Assembly: GCA_003221985.1 (NCBI GenBank)
Contig: QHUQ01000020.1
Location: 1-19,464 of the forward strand
Length of the DNA: 19,464 nt
DNA from: Gemmatimonadota bacterium
Lineage (GTDB): Bacteria; Gemmatimonadota; Gemmatimonadetes; Gemmatimonadales; GWC2-71-9
Direction of reading: 5' to 3'
The notes beneath the pieces were generated by a model that worked only from the letters and a program-made list of their open reading frames with translations, searched no databases and was not told where the DNA came from. A program made the position numbers and the translations under genes. The stretch's first letter is position 1. Every line of letters begins with the position of its first letter. Of the stretch, positions 7,999 through 14,126 are shown in pieces.

Positions 7999-8432
7999 GC
8001 GACGAACCGGTCAAGGACCCGCTCGCCCTCGGGCTCGGCTCCCTCGCCGCAGGCGTGGGCTTCGGCGGCGCCTGCCTCACGGCGGCCCAGATCGTTGCCT
8101 CGATCCTGCGCGGCGACCTCGAGTCAGGCGCCTATCGCGAGACCGCCGCCGATCCGTTGCTTGCCGGACTCGTCGCGGCGGCCGGCGTCGGCGGCGCGGT
8201 GGCGTGGTATCGCTGCGCTGCCCTCGACAACATCTGGCAGCGCGGCGTGATCGCAGTCTTGGGGGCTGTCGGTGCGATTCTGATCGGTTTTCTCGCCGCG
8301 CCCCTCGACCGCTTCTTCGGCATTCTCGGCATGATCGCGTGGCTGCTGCTCAACGTGGCGTTCGGCATCCTGGCGACCCGCTGGGCGGTTCGGGGGAAGG
8401 GGGAAGCGGGAAGGGGGACGGGTCCGCCATGA
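7995..8432 (+). CDS. Four-TM hypothetical membrane protein between lpd and lipB
   Basis: 145 residues, family not recognised. Four hydrophobic segments are visible, about residues 10-36, 53-73, 80-106 and 108-131. The best start is TTG at 7995, overlapping the lpd stop as TTGA; no in-frame ATG precedes the first hydrophobic segment downstream of lpd. It ends in an ATGA overlap with lipB. The C-terminal tail (RGKGEAGRGTGPP) is encoded by GGGAAGN heptads at 8394-8421, so the native protein probably ended just before it. Coupling on both sides suggests it is co-expressed with the lipoylation genes, but no role can be assigned. Confidence 0.65.
   Translation: MSDEPVKDPLALGLGSLAAGVGFGGACLTAAQIVASILRGDLESGAYRETAADPLLAGLVAAAGVGGAVAWYRCAALDNIWQRGVIAVLGAVGAILIGFLAAPLDRFFGILGMIAWLLLNVAFGILATRWAVRGKGEAGRGTGPP
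8394..8421 (+). repeat. GGGAAGN heptad repeat at end of membrane-protein gene
   Basis: Four exact 7-base units: GGGAAGG, GGGAAGC, GGGAAGG, GGGACGG. It forms the C-terminal codons of the 4-TM protein and lies 8-35 bases before the lipB ATG, where the G-rich units may also act as the lipB ribosome-binding region. Confidence 0.85.
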
Positions 8433-9127
8433 ACGCGCTCGAGATTATCGAGGCAGGCACGGTTCCGTATGGCGAGGGACTCGAGTGGCAGCGGCAGCTC
8501 GCCGAAGACAGGATCGCGGGCCGTCTGCCGCACGATGTGCTGCTACTGCTGGAGCACCCACCTGTGGTCACACTGGGCAGGAATTTCCACGCCGAGCATC
8601 TGCTGCAGCCCGCAGGCGTCGACGTGTTCGAGGTCGAGCGCGGTGGCGACGTCACGTTTCACGGGCCGGGACAGCTCGTCGGGTATCCCATTCTCGACCT
8701 CGCCGCCTACAAGAAGGACCTGCACTGGTACCTGCGCACGCTGGAGCAGGCGCTCATCGCGGCCCTGGGCATTCTTGCCATCCCCGGCGAACGCAATCCG
8801 GGATTCACGGGCGTCTGGACGCATGGCCGGAAGATCGCGAGCATCGGCATCCACGTGAAGCAATGGGTCACGTGGCACGGGTTCGCGCTCAACGTCACGA
8901 CCGACCTCGCGCATTTCGAGCGGATCGTGCCGTGTGGGATTACCGGCGTCGTGATGACGTCGGTGGAACGGGAAACGGGACGCGGGAAACGGGAAACGTT
9001 GTGGGAGGAAAGTTTGGCGGCAGTGGTGAGAGGATTTGAATCCGCCTTCGGAGTGATTTCACACCCTGAAGGGTGTGCTCGGCAGACATTGTCCTCAAGG
9101 ACAGTGCTGGCCGAGCCCAGGCTTTAG
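8429..9127 (+). CDS. lipB: Octanoyl-ACP:protein N-octanoyltransferase LipB
   Basis: Transfers octanoate from ACP to lipoyl domains, the step before LipA. In the 232-residue product are RGGDVTFHGPGQLVGYPILD (71-90), the catalytic lysine K135 in HGRKIASIG, and the catalytic cysteine C169 in PCGI, at the same numbers as in E. coli LipB. ATG 8429 overlaps the preceding stop (ATGA). The stretch VERETGRGKRET (179-190) is encoded by GGGAAAC heptads. The last about 25 residues come from a palindrome chain (9041-9133), and the TAG stop sits in its last hairpin. The catalytic core is intact, so the enzyme should work; the tail is an acquired end. Confidence 0.93.
   Translation: MNALEIIEAGTVPYGEGLEWQRQLAEDRIAGRLPHDVLLLLEHPPVVTLGRNFHAEHLLQPAGVDVFEVERGGDVTFHGPGQLVGYPILDLAAYKKDLHWYLRTLEQALIAALGILAIPGERNPGFTGVWTHGRKIASIGIHVKQWVTWHGFALNVTTDLAHFERIVPCGITGVVMTSVERETGRGKRETLWEESLAAVVRGFESAFGVISHPEGCARQTLSSRTVLAEPRL
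8963..8997 (+). repeat. GGGAAAC heptad repeat inside lipB
   Basis: Five 7-base units: GTGGAAC, GGGAAAC, GGGACGC, GGGAAAC, GGGAAAC. They lie between the codons for the catalytic cysteine and the C-terminal helix of LipB. Confidence 0.8.
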
Positions 9128-9133
9128 CCTGGG
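9041..9133. repeat. Compound palindromic element: four consecutive stem-loops
   Basis: In order: TCCG/CGGA with loop CCTT (9041-9052); CACACCC/GGGTGTG with loop TGAA (9060-9077); a 40-base hairpin with outer stem GCTCGGC/GCCGAGC (9077-9083 with 9110-9116) and inner stem TTGTCC/GGACA around TCAA; and CCCAGGCT/AGCCTGGG (9116-9133). It makes up the end of lipB, including its stop, and finishes 7 bases before the next ATG. It looks like an inserted dispersed element that has replaced the native lipB end. It could also work as an mRNA stabiliser or attenuator. Confidence 0.75.
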
Positions 9134-9140
9134 AATACTA

Positions 9141-9773
9141 ATGAGAGAGCAGTCTCGGATCCCTCCCGGCCAGATCCAAACCACCAAATGGCCGGTCCTC
9201 CACTACGGCGACGTCCCGACGGTCTACACAGCGAAGTGGACATTCACTGTCGGGGGGCTCGTCGAGCATCCCTTCTCGCTCAGCTACGAAGCATTGCTCG
9301 CGCTGCCCCGCAAGACCGTCGTGTGCGACATCCACTGCGTTACGACCTGGAGCAGACTCGACAACACATTCGAAGGCGTGCCGGTCCAGGCACTGCTCGA
9401 GCGCGCGGGGCTCAAGCCAGCGGCGCGTTATTGCCTCGTGGTCGCCGAGCAGGGATTCACGACCAATCTGCCCCTCGCCGACTTGAACCGGCCCGACAAT
9501 CTGATTGCGCTGAAGTGGGCCGGGGAGGACTTGACGCCGGAACACGGCTGGCCCGCGCGGCTGCTGGTGCCGCATCTCTATTTCTGGAAGAGTGCGAAGT
9601 GGGTTCGCGGGTTCGAGCTGTTAGACGAGGATCTCCCGGGCTTCTGGGAGCAGAACGGCTATCACATGCACGGCGATCCGTGGACCGAAGAGCGCTACGG
9701 CGGTCGCGGTCTGACGCAGCACGAGATCAACAAGTTTCGGAACGCCAGCAAGAGACACGGAGTCGGGAGCTAG
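9141..9773 (+). CDS. Sulfite-oxidase-like molybdopterin oxidoreductase
   Basis: A 210-residue protein with the oxidoreductase molybdopterin-binding domain, of the short stand-alone YuiH-like family. Landmarks are PPGQ...KWPVLHYGDVP (8-26), the cysteine expected to bind molybdenum, C66 in DIHCVTTWSRLD, GFTTNLPL, HGWPARLLVPHLYFWKSAKWVRG and GYHMHGDPW near the end. There is no signal peptide, twin-arginine motif or dimerisation domain, so it is probably cytosolic. The substrate is unknown. ATG 9141 is chosen because residues further upstream would come from the palindromic element. Its last residues (HGVGS) and the TAG stop lie inside heptad repeats. It has no clear link to lipoylation beyond position. 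Confidence 0.88.
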   Translation: MREQSRIPPGQIQTTKWPVLHYGDVPTVYTAKWTFTVGGLVEHPFSLSYEALLALPRKTVVCDIHCVTTWSRLDNTFEGVPVQALLERAGLKPAARYCLVVAEQGFTTNLPLADLNRPDNLIALKWAGEDLTPEHGWPARLLVPHLYFWKSAKWVRGFELLDEDLPGFWEQNGYHMHGDPWTEERYGGRGLTQHEINKFRNASKRHGVGS

Positions 9774-9785
9774 GAGTCGGGAGCG
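9758..9785 (+). repeat. G-rich heptad repeat, left flank of four-helix-bundle gene
   Basis: Four 7-base units: CGGAGTC, GGGAGCT, AGGAGTC, GGGAGCG. It spans the stop of the preceding gene. It is inverted relative to the copy at 10297-10324, on the other side of the four-helix-bundle gene. Confidence 0.85.
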
Positions 9786-9859
9786 ACTACGCGTGAAAAG
9801 GCGCCGATTGACGTAGAAGTGGTTGTCCATTTCGAGACGGTCTTTGGCAAGTTGTTGTT

Positions 9860-10312
9860 ATGGTCACGAGCACCACAGCCACACGCACGTCTGGGCCCAT
9901 CCGTGGGTATCGCGATCTCATCGTGTGGCAGGATTCGATGGATCTCGTCGTCGCGATTTATCGCATTACCGCAACATTCCCCAAGGACGAGCGCTTCTCA
10001 TTGGTTGACCAACTACGGCGCGCAGCCGTCTCCGTGCCTTCGAATATTGCGGAGGGACACGGAAGGTCGAGGACAGGAGATTACCTGCGCCACCTTTCCG
10101 TAGCTGTCGGATCGCTAAATGAGGTCGAGACGCAGGTCCAGATCGCGCGACGGCTGGAGTACATCTCTGAAGACGATCAAAGGCAAGCGCTCGATTCGTG
10201 CAACGGCATCGCAAAAATGCTTGGAGGATTGATCCGAGCCTTGAGGCGTCGACTTCACAACTCAGGAGTCGGGCGCCAGGATCCAGCGATCAACCCGCCT
10301 CCTGACTCCTGA
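9860..10312 (+). CDS. Four-helix-bundle protein (S23/IVP family)
   Basis: The 150-residue product belongs to the family first found as the protein encoded in 23S rRNA intervening sequences, and related to the Avd accessory protein of diversity-generating retroelements. Diagnostic segments are RGYRDLIVWQDSMDL (15-29), LVDQLRRAAVSVPSNIAEG (48-66), GDYLRHLSVAVGSLNEVETQ (73-92) and a last basic helix. Known members form pentameric rings that bind nucleic acid; the role of free-standing copies is unclear. No rRNA or reverse transcriptase is nearby. The C-terminal tail after about residue 133 is repeat-encoded, and the gene overlaps the minus-strand gene by 23 bases. Base composition looks lower than the neighbours (33 of 60 G+C at 9961-10020; 42 of 60 at 14281-14340), suggesting transfer. 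Confidence 0.88.
   Translation: MVTSTTATRTSGPIRGYRDLIVWQDSMDLVVAIYRITATFPKDERFSLVDQLRRAAVSVPSNIAEGHGRSRTGDYLRHLSVAVGSLNEVETQVQIARRLEYISEDDQRQALDSCNGIAKMLGGLIRALRRRLHNSGVGRQDPAINPPPDS
10263..10311. terminator. Possible bidirectional stem-loop between convergent genes
   Basis: CAGGAGTC (10263-10270) pairs with GACTCCTG (10304-10311), extended three base pairs inward, with a loop of about 27 bases. It lies where the four-helix-bundle gene and the minus-strand membrane-protein gene end against each other. There is no U-tract, so any terminator role is a guess; it is built from inverted heptad repeats. Confidence 0.3.
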
Positions 10313-10871
10313 CTCCAGGCTCCCATGAGGACAGCAACGCCTCGACCTCGTGGGCCGCTTCCTGCTGGTAGCGGCTCTCGTCACTCAATTCCCGCGCCAG
10401 CGCACTGAGACTTTCGCCCGCGCCCTGCGCCGCCTGCCAGCGGGTGAGCGCCGCACTAGCGTCCTGCAAGCGTTGCGTGAGCAGAGCCCTGCCCCGTTTG
10501 GCCACGGGTGCATCCCCATGTACATCGAGCGCAGCAAGCTGGCGGGCCGCTTCGCATGCCGCCGACACCAGCGGACCGGGTTGCGCAGCCGCGGGAACCA
10601 CGGCGGCTCGTCGCAACAGGTCGGCGAGTAGGACCCGGGCTTGGCCATCCGGCAACCGAGCGAGAACCGGAAGAGCCGCGCGGTTCCACTCCGGGGTCCG
10701 ATCTCCGAAGGTCGCTACCACAGCGAGGGCTGCCGCCACGGCCGGGCTCGTGATCAGGAGCATGGGATTCCGGGCCAGGAACGCTGCGACGATCCCGCCG
10801 ATGGCCACCACAGCGACCAACGGCAGGATGTCGAATGGAACAGTCCTGCGCCACGCGATCGCCGCGGTCAC
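10290..10871 (-). CDS. Two-TM hypothetical protein with helical cytoplasmic domain
   Basis: 193 residues, family not recognised. Two hydrophobic segments (about 13-35 and 37-56) are followed by an Ala/Arg/Leu-rich helical region with no enzymatic motif. The start is GTG at 10871: it overlaps the stop of the upstream gene as GTGA and has GGAGG 6 bases upstream. The longer frame from 10949 would only add residues read out of the neighbour's repeat. The C-terminus (WEPGVRSQEAG) is repeat-encoded. It is the third gene of the operon led by the M20 dipeptidase. Confidence 0.65.
   Translation of the reverse strand: MTAAIAWRRTVPFDILPLVAVVAIGGIVAAFLARNPMLLITSPAVAAALAVVATFGDRTPEWNRAALPVLARLPDGQARVLLADLLRRAAVVPAAAQPGPLVSAACEAARQLAALDVHGDAPVAKRGRALLTQRLQDASAALTRWQAAQGAGESLSALARELSDESRYQQEAAHEVEALLSSWEPGVRSQEAG
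10297..10324 (-). repeat. G-rich heptad repeat, right flank of four-helix-bundle gene
   Basis: Four 7-base units read on the minus strand: GGGAGCC, TGGAGTC, AGGAGTC, AGGAGGC. They encode the GVRSQEAG tail of the minus-strand membrane protein and, on the other strand, the end of the four-helix-bundle protein. Degenerate forward units precede it at 10264-10284. Confidence 0.85.
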
Positions 10872-11485
10872 CTGACCCCTCCCCCCGCCTCTGCCTCTGC
10901 CTCTGCCGCTCCCAATCGCGCGAGCGTGAGCTGCGCGTTGCGTGTCCAACTGTCATTCTGGTGATAGTAGCACAGGAATGCCCTGAGATTCTTGCGCGCG
11001 AGCTGTGATTCGCCCAGCGCATACTCGGCCATGCCAGCGTGATACAGCGCCATGTAATGATTGGGCCAGTAGCTGATGACCAGCTCCATGATCGGCCCTG
11101 CGGAGCGATCGTCCCCCGCGTCGGCAATCGGATGGGCGATATCGAACACCATTCCCGCGGCTTTATAGCGATCGCCCTGCGGTAAACGATCGATGATGGC
11201 GCGCGCTGAATCGATCTTTCCGGCGAGGGCATAACAGGCGGCGCTGTACGCCTGGGCATAAGATCCCGTTGGCGCGGGCGAAGTCCGGTGTGCCAGCTCG
11301 ACCTCGACCGCGTTACACCGTGGCTTGATCTGAACCCACCAGTCGTATCCAGGGCGCGAGTACCAGTATCTCGTCGCTGCGGGATCGGTAGGGATGTAAC
11401 TGTAGTCGGGTTTGTAGTGGCGCAGCACGAGCATCCCGCAGATTGCGAGATAACCGACGCCGGCGAGGTACAGGGCTCTGTGCAT
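10868..11485 (-). CDS. Membrane-anchored tetratricopeptide-like protein
   Basis: 205 residues. An N-terminal hydrophobic anchor or signal (about 4-21, LYLAGVGYLAICGMLVL) is followed by a periplasmic-type region of paired helices (YAQAYSAACYALAGKIDSA, YMALYHAGMAEYALGESQLA, LRAFLCYYHQND, RNAQLTLARLG) resembling degenerate TPR units. ATG 11485 is chosen since it starts the hydrophobic anchor; the longer frame runs into the upstream gene. The C-terminus AEAEAEAGGG is encoded by six-base repeats. It probably serves as a protein-interaction scaffold; the partner is unknown. It is separated from the M20 gene by 47 bases holding a possible promoter. Confidence 0.65.
   Translation of the reverse strand: MHRALYLAGVGYLAICGMLVLRHYKPDYSYIPTDPAATRYWYSRPGYDWWVQIKPRCNAVEVELAHRTSPAPTGSYAQAYSAACYALAGKIDSARAIIDRLPQGDRYKAAGMVFDIAHPIADAGDDRSAGPIMELVISYWPNHYMALYHAGMAEYALGESQLARKNLRAFLCYYHQNDSWTRNAQLTLARLGAAEAEAEAGGGVR
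10887..10910 (-). repeat. Six-base tandem repeat AGAGGC
   Basis: Read on the minus strand: AGCGGC followed by three AGAGGC units, then a run of G. It encodes the AEAEAEA end of the TPR-like protein and runs into the ribosome-binding site of the next gene. Confidence 0.8.
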
Positions 11486-11491
11486 GGGGGT

Positions 11492-11497
11492 TCTATA
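11492..11497 (-). promoter_or_regulatory. Possible -10 element, leaderless start of TPR-like gene
   Basis: TATAGA on the minus strand, with 6 bases (ACCCCC) between it and the ATG at 11485. The spacing fits transcription starting at the A of the ATG, and no Shine-Dalgarno site is present. No clear -35 box was found. Confidence 0.35.
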
Positions 11498-11532
11498 ATG
11501 AAGACGATTACCGAAGCCGGCTGTGCACAGGG

Positions 11533-12870
11533 TCACATATCCCGTTGTGCTCCCAGCAGTTCGTAGAACGTCCGGAACACCTCGATGCCGTCCCACAGCT
11601 GCTTGAGCTCCAGCTTTTCGTTGGGTGCATGCAGCCGGTCATCAGGCAGCCCGATGCCGGTGAGAATCACCGGCGCGCCCGCCGACGCGAGCGCCGGCAC
11701 CACGGGAATCGAGCCACCGGCCCGCGCGGGGACCGTGCCCCGGCCGGTGACCTTCCTGAAGGCCTGGTCCAACAGCTTGAAGGAAGGATGCTCGAGTGTG
11801 ATCTGCGCCGGATCGGCACCGTGGAGAAACCGGACGCTGGCCGTCACGTGCTTGGGCGCCAGGCGTTTGACCGCAGTCGCAAGTTGCCGCTCGACGGTCT
11901 TCAGCTTCTGGTTCGGAACGAGCCGCATGCTGACTTTTGCCGTTGCTTCGGCGGGAATGACCGTCTTCGCGCCTTCGCCAGTGAAGCCACCGAGGATGCC
12001 GTGAATCTCGAACGTCGGAAGCGCCCACAAACGCTCGAGCACGGAGTGCTGCTTCAACCCCACGAGCCCCTTGGCTTGTACCCGCTTGTTCAGGAAGTCC
12101 TTCTCATTGAACGGCAACTTTTTCCACGCCGCAAGCTCTGCCTTTGAAGGACGCTTCACCGCTGCGTAAAAACCGGGAATGTTGATGCGGCCATCTTCGC
12201 CCTTGAGACGCGTCAACAGCCGGCACAGCTCCTCGTGCGCGTTCGGCGCGGCACCACCGTACTCGCCCGAGTGCAGATCGGTCTTCGAGGTGCGAACGGT
12301 GATCTCCGCATAACACAGGCCGCGCAACGTCGTATAGACCGCGGGCCACCCGGCCGCGACGTACGACATGTCCGCGACGAGCACCGCATCGGCACGGACG
12401 CGCTGCGGCTCGCGTTTTAGAAGGTCGAAGAGGACCTTCGAGCCGTACTCTTCTTCCCCCTCGATCAGAAACCGGAAGTTGATCGGCGGCCGCGACGACG
12501 CGGCGATGGCTTTGAGCAGGCAGAAGACCTGGCCTTTGTCGTCCGCGGAGCCGCGCGCGTAAATGCGCCCGTCTCGCACGGTGGGCGCGAAGGGTGGTGT
12601 CGTCCATTCGGCGAGCGGATCGGGCGGCTGCACGTCGTAATGCCCGTAAATCACCAGCGTCGGCGCGCCAGGAACCTCGGGCCCTTTGCCCCACACGACG
12701 GGATGTGTCTCGCTGCCCAGAAACTCGACGTCGCGACCGCCGAGACGGCGCAGGTCGGCCGCGACCCACTCGGCGGCCGCGCGGCAATCGGTGTTGTGGA
12801 CGGGCAAGGTTGAAACAGAGGGAATCCGCAGGAATTCGCTCAGCTCGCGCAGCAATCGGTCTTGATCCAT
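11533..12870 (-). CDS. M20 family metallodipeptidase
   Basis: A zinc-dependent peptidase of the carnosinase-like M20 group, probably cytosolic (445 residues, normal length). Metal and catalytic residues are visible: H77 in YGHYDVQPPDP, D110 in ARGSADDKGQ, the general base and metal glutamates at 140-141 in EGEEEYGS, D167 in LVADMS, and a C-terminal histidine in LHAPNEKL. The central lid/dimerisation domain is signalled by DLHSGEYGGAAPNA. ATG 12870 is chosen because upstream in-frame residues overlap the divergent promoter region and are not M20-like. The exact dipeptide substrate is not predictable. It heads a three-gene minus-strand operon. Confidence 0.93.
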   Translation of the reverse strand: MDQDRLLRELSEFLRIPSVSTLPVHNTDCRAAAEWVAADLRRLGGRDVEFLGSETHPVVWGKGPEVPGAPTLVIYGHYDVQPPDPLAEWTTPPFAPTVRDGRIYARGSADDKGQVFCLLKAIAASSRPPINFRFLIEGEEEYGSKVLFDLLKREPQRVRADAVLVADMSYVAAGWPAVYTTLRGLCYAEITVRTSKTDLHSGEYGGAAPNAHEELCRLLTRLKGEDGRINIPGFYAAVKRPSKAELAAWKKLPFNEKDFLNKRVQAKGLVGLKQHSVLERLWALPTFEIHGILGGFTGEGAKTVIPAEATAKVSMRLVPNQKLKTVERQLATAVKRLAPKHVTASVRFLHGADPAQITLEHPSFKLLDQAFRKVTGRGTVPARAGGSIPVVPALASAGAPVILTGIGLPDDRLHAPNEKLELKQLWDGIEVFRTFYELLGAQRDM

Positions 12871-12879
12871 GGCGGCAGA

Positions 12880-12885
12880 AATGTA
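12880..12885 (-). promoter_or_regulatory. Possible -10 element for M20 dipeptidase gene
   Basis: TACATT on the minus strand, 9 bases before the ATG at 12870, in the 68-base divergent spacer. No Shine-Dalgarno sequence follows. It suggests a leaderless or near-leaderless transcript. Confidence 0.3.
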
Positions 12886-12924
12886 GGTACGCAGGTCGCC
12901 GCTAGCCAGCGAGAAGGGCCCGGG

Positions 12925-12930
12925 TAGATT
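12925..12930 (+). promoter_or_regulatory. Possible -10 element for TPR protein gene
   Basis: TAGATT on the plus strand, 8 bases before the ATG at 12939, with no Shine-Dalgarno site at a usable distance. It is back-to-back with the M20 promoter candidate. Confidence 0.3.
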
Positions 12931-12938
12931 TGAGCGCC

Positions 12939-14066
12939 ATGCGGACGACGGCATCCTACGATCTGTTCCCCGATGCGCGCAGCGAACGGGCGCTCGCGCG
13001 GGCGCGCTGGCTCGTGCGCGAGGGGCGGATGCGGGATGCCGAGTCGGCGTACGACGAGCTGCTGGCCGCCAAGCCGGAGTTGAAGGCCGGTTGGGCCGAA
13101 TACTTCGAGCTGCTGCGCGCCGGCGGCCGAGGAGCAGAGGCGCTACAGCTGGCCGACCGCGCCCGTGCGACGTTCGGCGAAACCAGCTTCTCGTTCACCC
13201 TTCGCGGCGCCGCCCTCACCGAGCTGGGACGCTATCCCGAGGCACTGGTCGAGCTCGAGCGCGCGGTGGAAGCCGATCCCGACCTGGCGCTGGTGTGGCA
13301 CGAGCTGGGCTACGCCGCCTACAGGCTCGGCGACCGCAGTCGGTCGCTGCTGGCGCTCGATCGCGCCTTTGCGCTCGAACCGCACACCGACACCCTCAAG
13401 CTGCGCGGCCACGTGCTGCGCGACGCGGGCCGCTATCAGGCGGCCGAAGTCGCCTTCGAGGGTGCCGCCCAGGCGGCCGAGCATGTGGAGCAGAAGCTCG
13501 ACGCCGAGCGGGAGATCGCCGCAACGCGGCGCTACGGGACCTACGCGCCCCGCCGCCCCGAGGATCTGAGTCGCGCCGAGCGTTGGTTCGCGGACACCGG
13601 CGCGGTGGTTCTCGCGCCCACGCCCGGACCGGTCGCGCCGAGTGACGAGACGCTCGTGGCGACGTTCGCGGAGGTCGCGGCCGATTGCGACTGGCACTTC
13701 GGGCAGGTCCTCCTGCTCGGGCCGGAATTCCCGGCTTGCAACGATCTGGCGGATCGCATGGGGGCGCCGTTGGTCACACCCTCCGGATTCGATCCGGCTG
13801 TCTGTCCCCTGATCGTCGGCTTGCGGCCGCTCCCGGCGGACAGGACCTGGACGGGCATCGTTGGCAGACTCGCCAGCCAGTCGATCGGTCTGGTCTTTGC
13901 GATCGAGCACCCCGCCGAGACTCCGTCGGCCGTGACGAGCGACGTTATCGGTGTCCTGACCGACGCCGGCAAGCGTCGCGAGCGTGCGCCGAATCCCGTC
14001 CAGGCCTCGAGTGACGCTCAGCACGCCGGCTCGCGTCTGGCAGGCCGTCGCCTGCGCCCCCTCTGA
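12939..14066 (+). CDS. TPR protein with uncharacterised C-terminal domain
   Basis: 375 residues. The N-terminal half (about 17-185) contains four or five tetratricopeptide repeats, for example ALARARWLVREGRMRDAESAYDE cut at each end by the usual A/G turn positions, then LGRYPEALVELERAVEADPD and LGDRSRSLLALDRAFALEP. The second half (about 195-330) looks globular and mixed alpha/beta (VLLLGPEFPACNDLADRMG, GLVFAIEHP) but I recognise no family. The tail is Arg/Ser-rich and may be unstructured. ATG 12939 is preferred over an in-frame TTG three codons earlier. It lies 60 bases before gdhA and may be co-transcribed with it. Confidence 0.72.
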   Translation: MRTTASYDLFPDARSERALARARWLVREGRMRDAESAYDELLAAKPELKAGWAEYFELLRAGGRGAEALQLADRARATFGETSFSFTLRGAALTELGRYPEALVELERAVEADPDLALVWHELGYAAYRLGDRSRSLLALDRAFALEPHTDTLKLRGHVLRDAGRYQAAEVAFEGAAQAAEHVEQKLDAEREIAATRRYGTYAPRRPEDLSRAERWFADTGAVVLAPTPGPVAPSDETLVATFAEVAADCDWHFGQVLLLGPEFPACNDLADRMGAPLVTPSGFDPAVCPLIVGLRPLPADRTWTGIVGRLASQSIGLVFAIEHPAETPSAVTSDVIGVLTDAGKRRERAPNPVQASSDAQHAGSRLAGRRLRPL

Positions 14067-14126
14067 CCCCCCGCAGAGACTGCCATTTCCGCGACTGAGC
14101 AGCCGCCGCGCACGACCCGTGCGCCG

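Noticed and set aside
9860..10312. Diversity-generating retroelement, because the four-helix-bundle family includes Avd
   Set aside because: No reverse transcriptase, template/variable repeat pair or variable-domain protein is in the window.
10872..10949. Longer start of the two-TM protein, with a GRGRGRGGGRG segment
   Set aside because: That segment is the six-base repeat read out of frame; GTG 10871 has GGAGG and a GTGA overlap.
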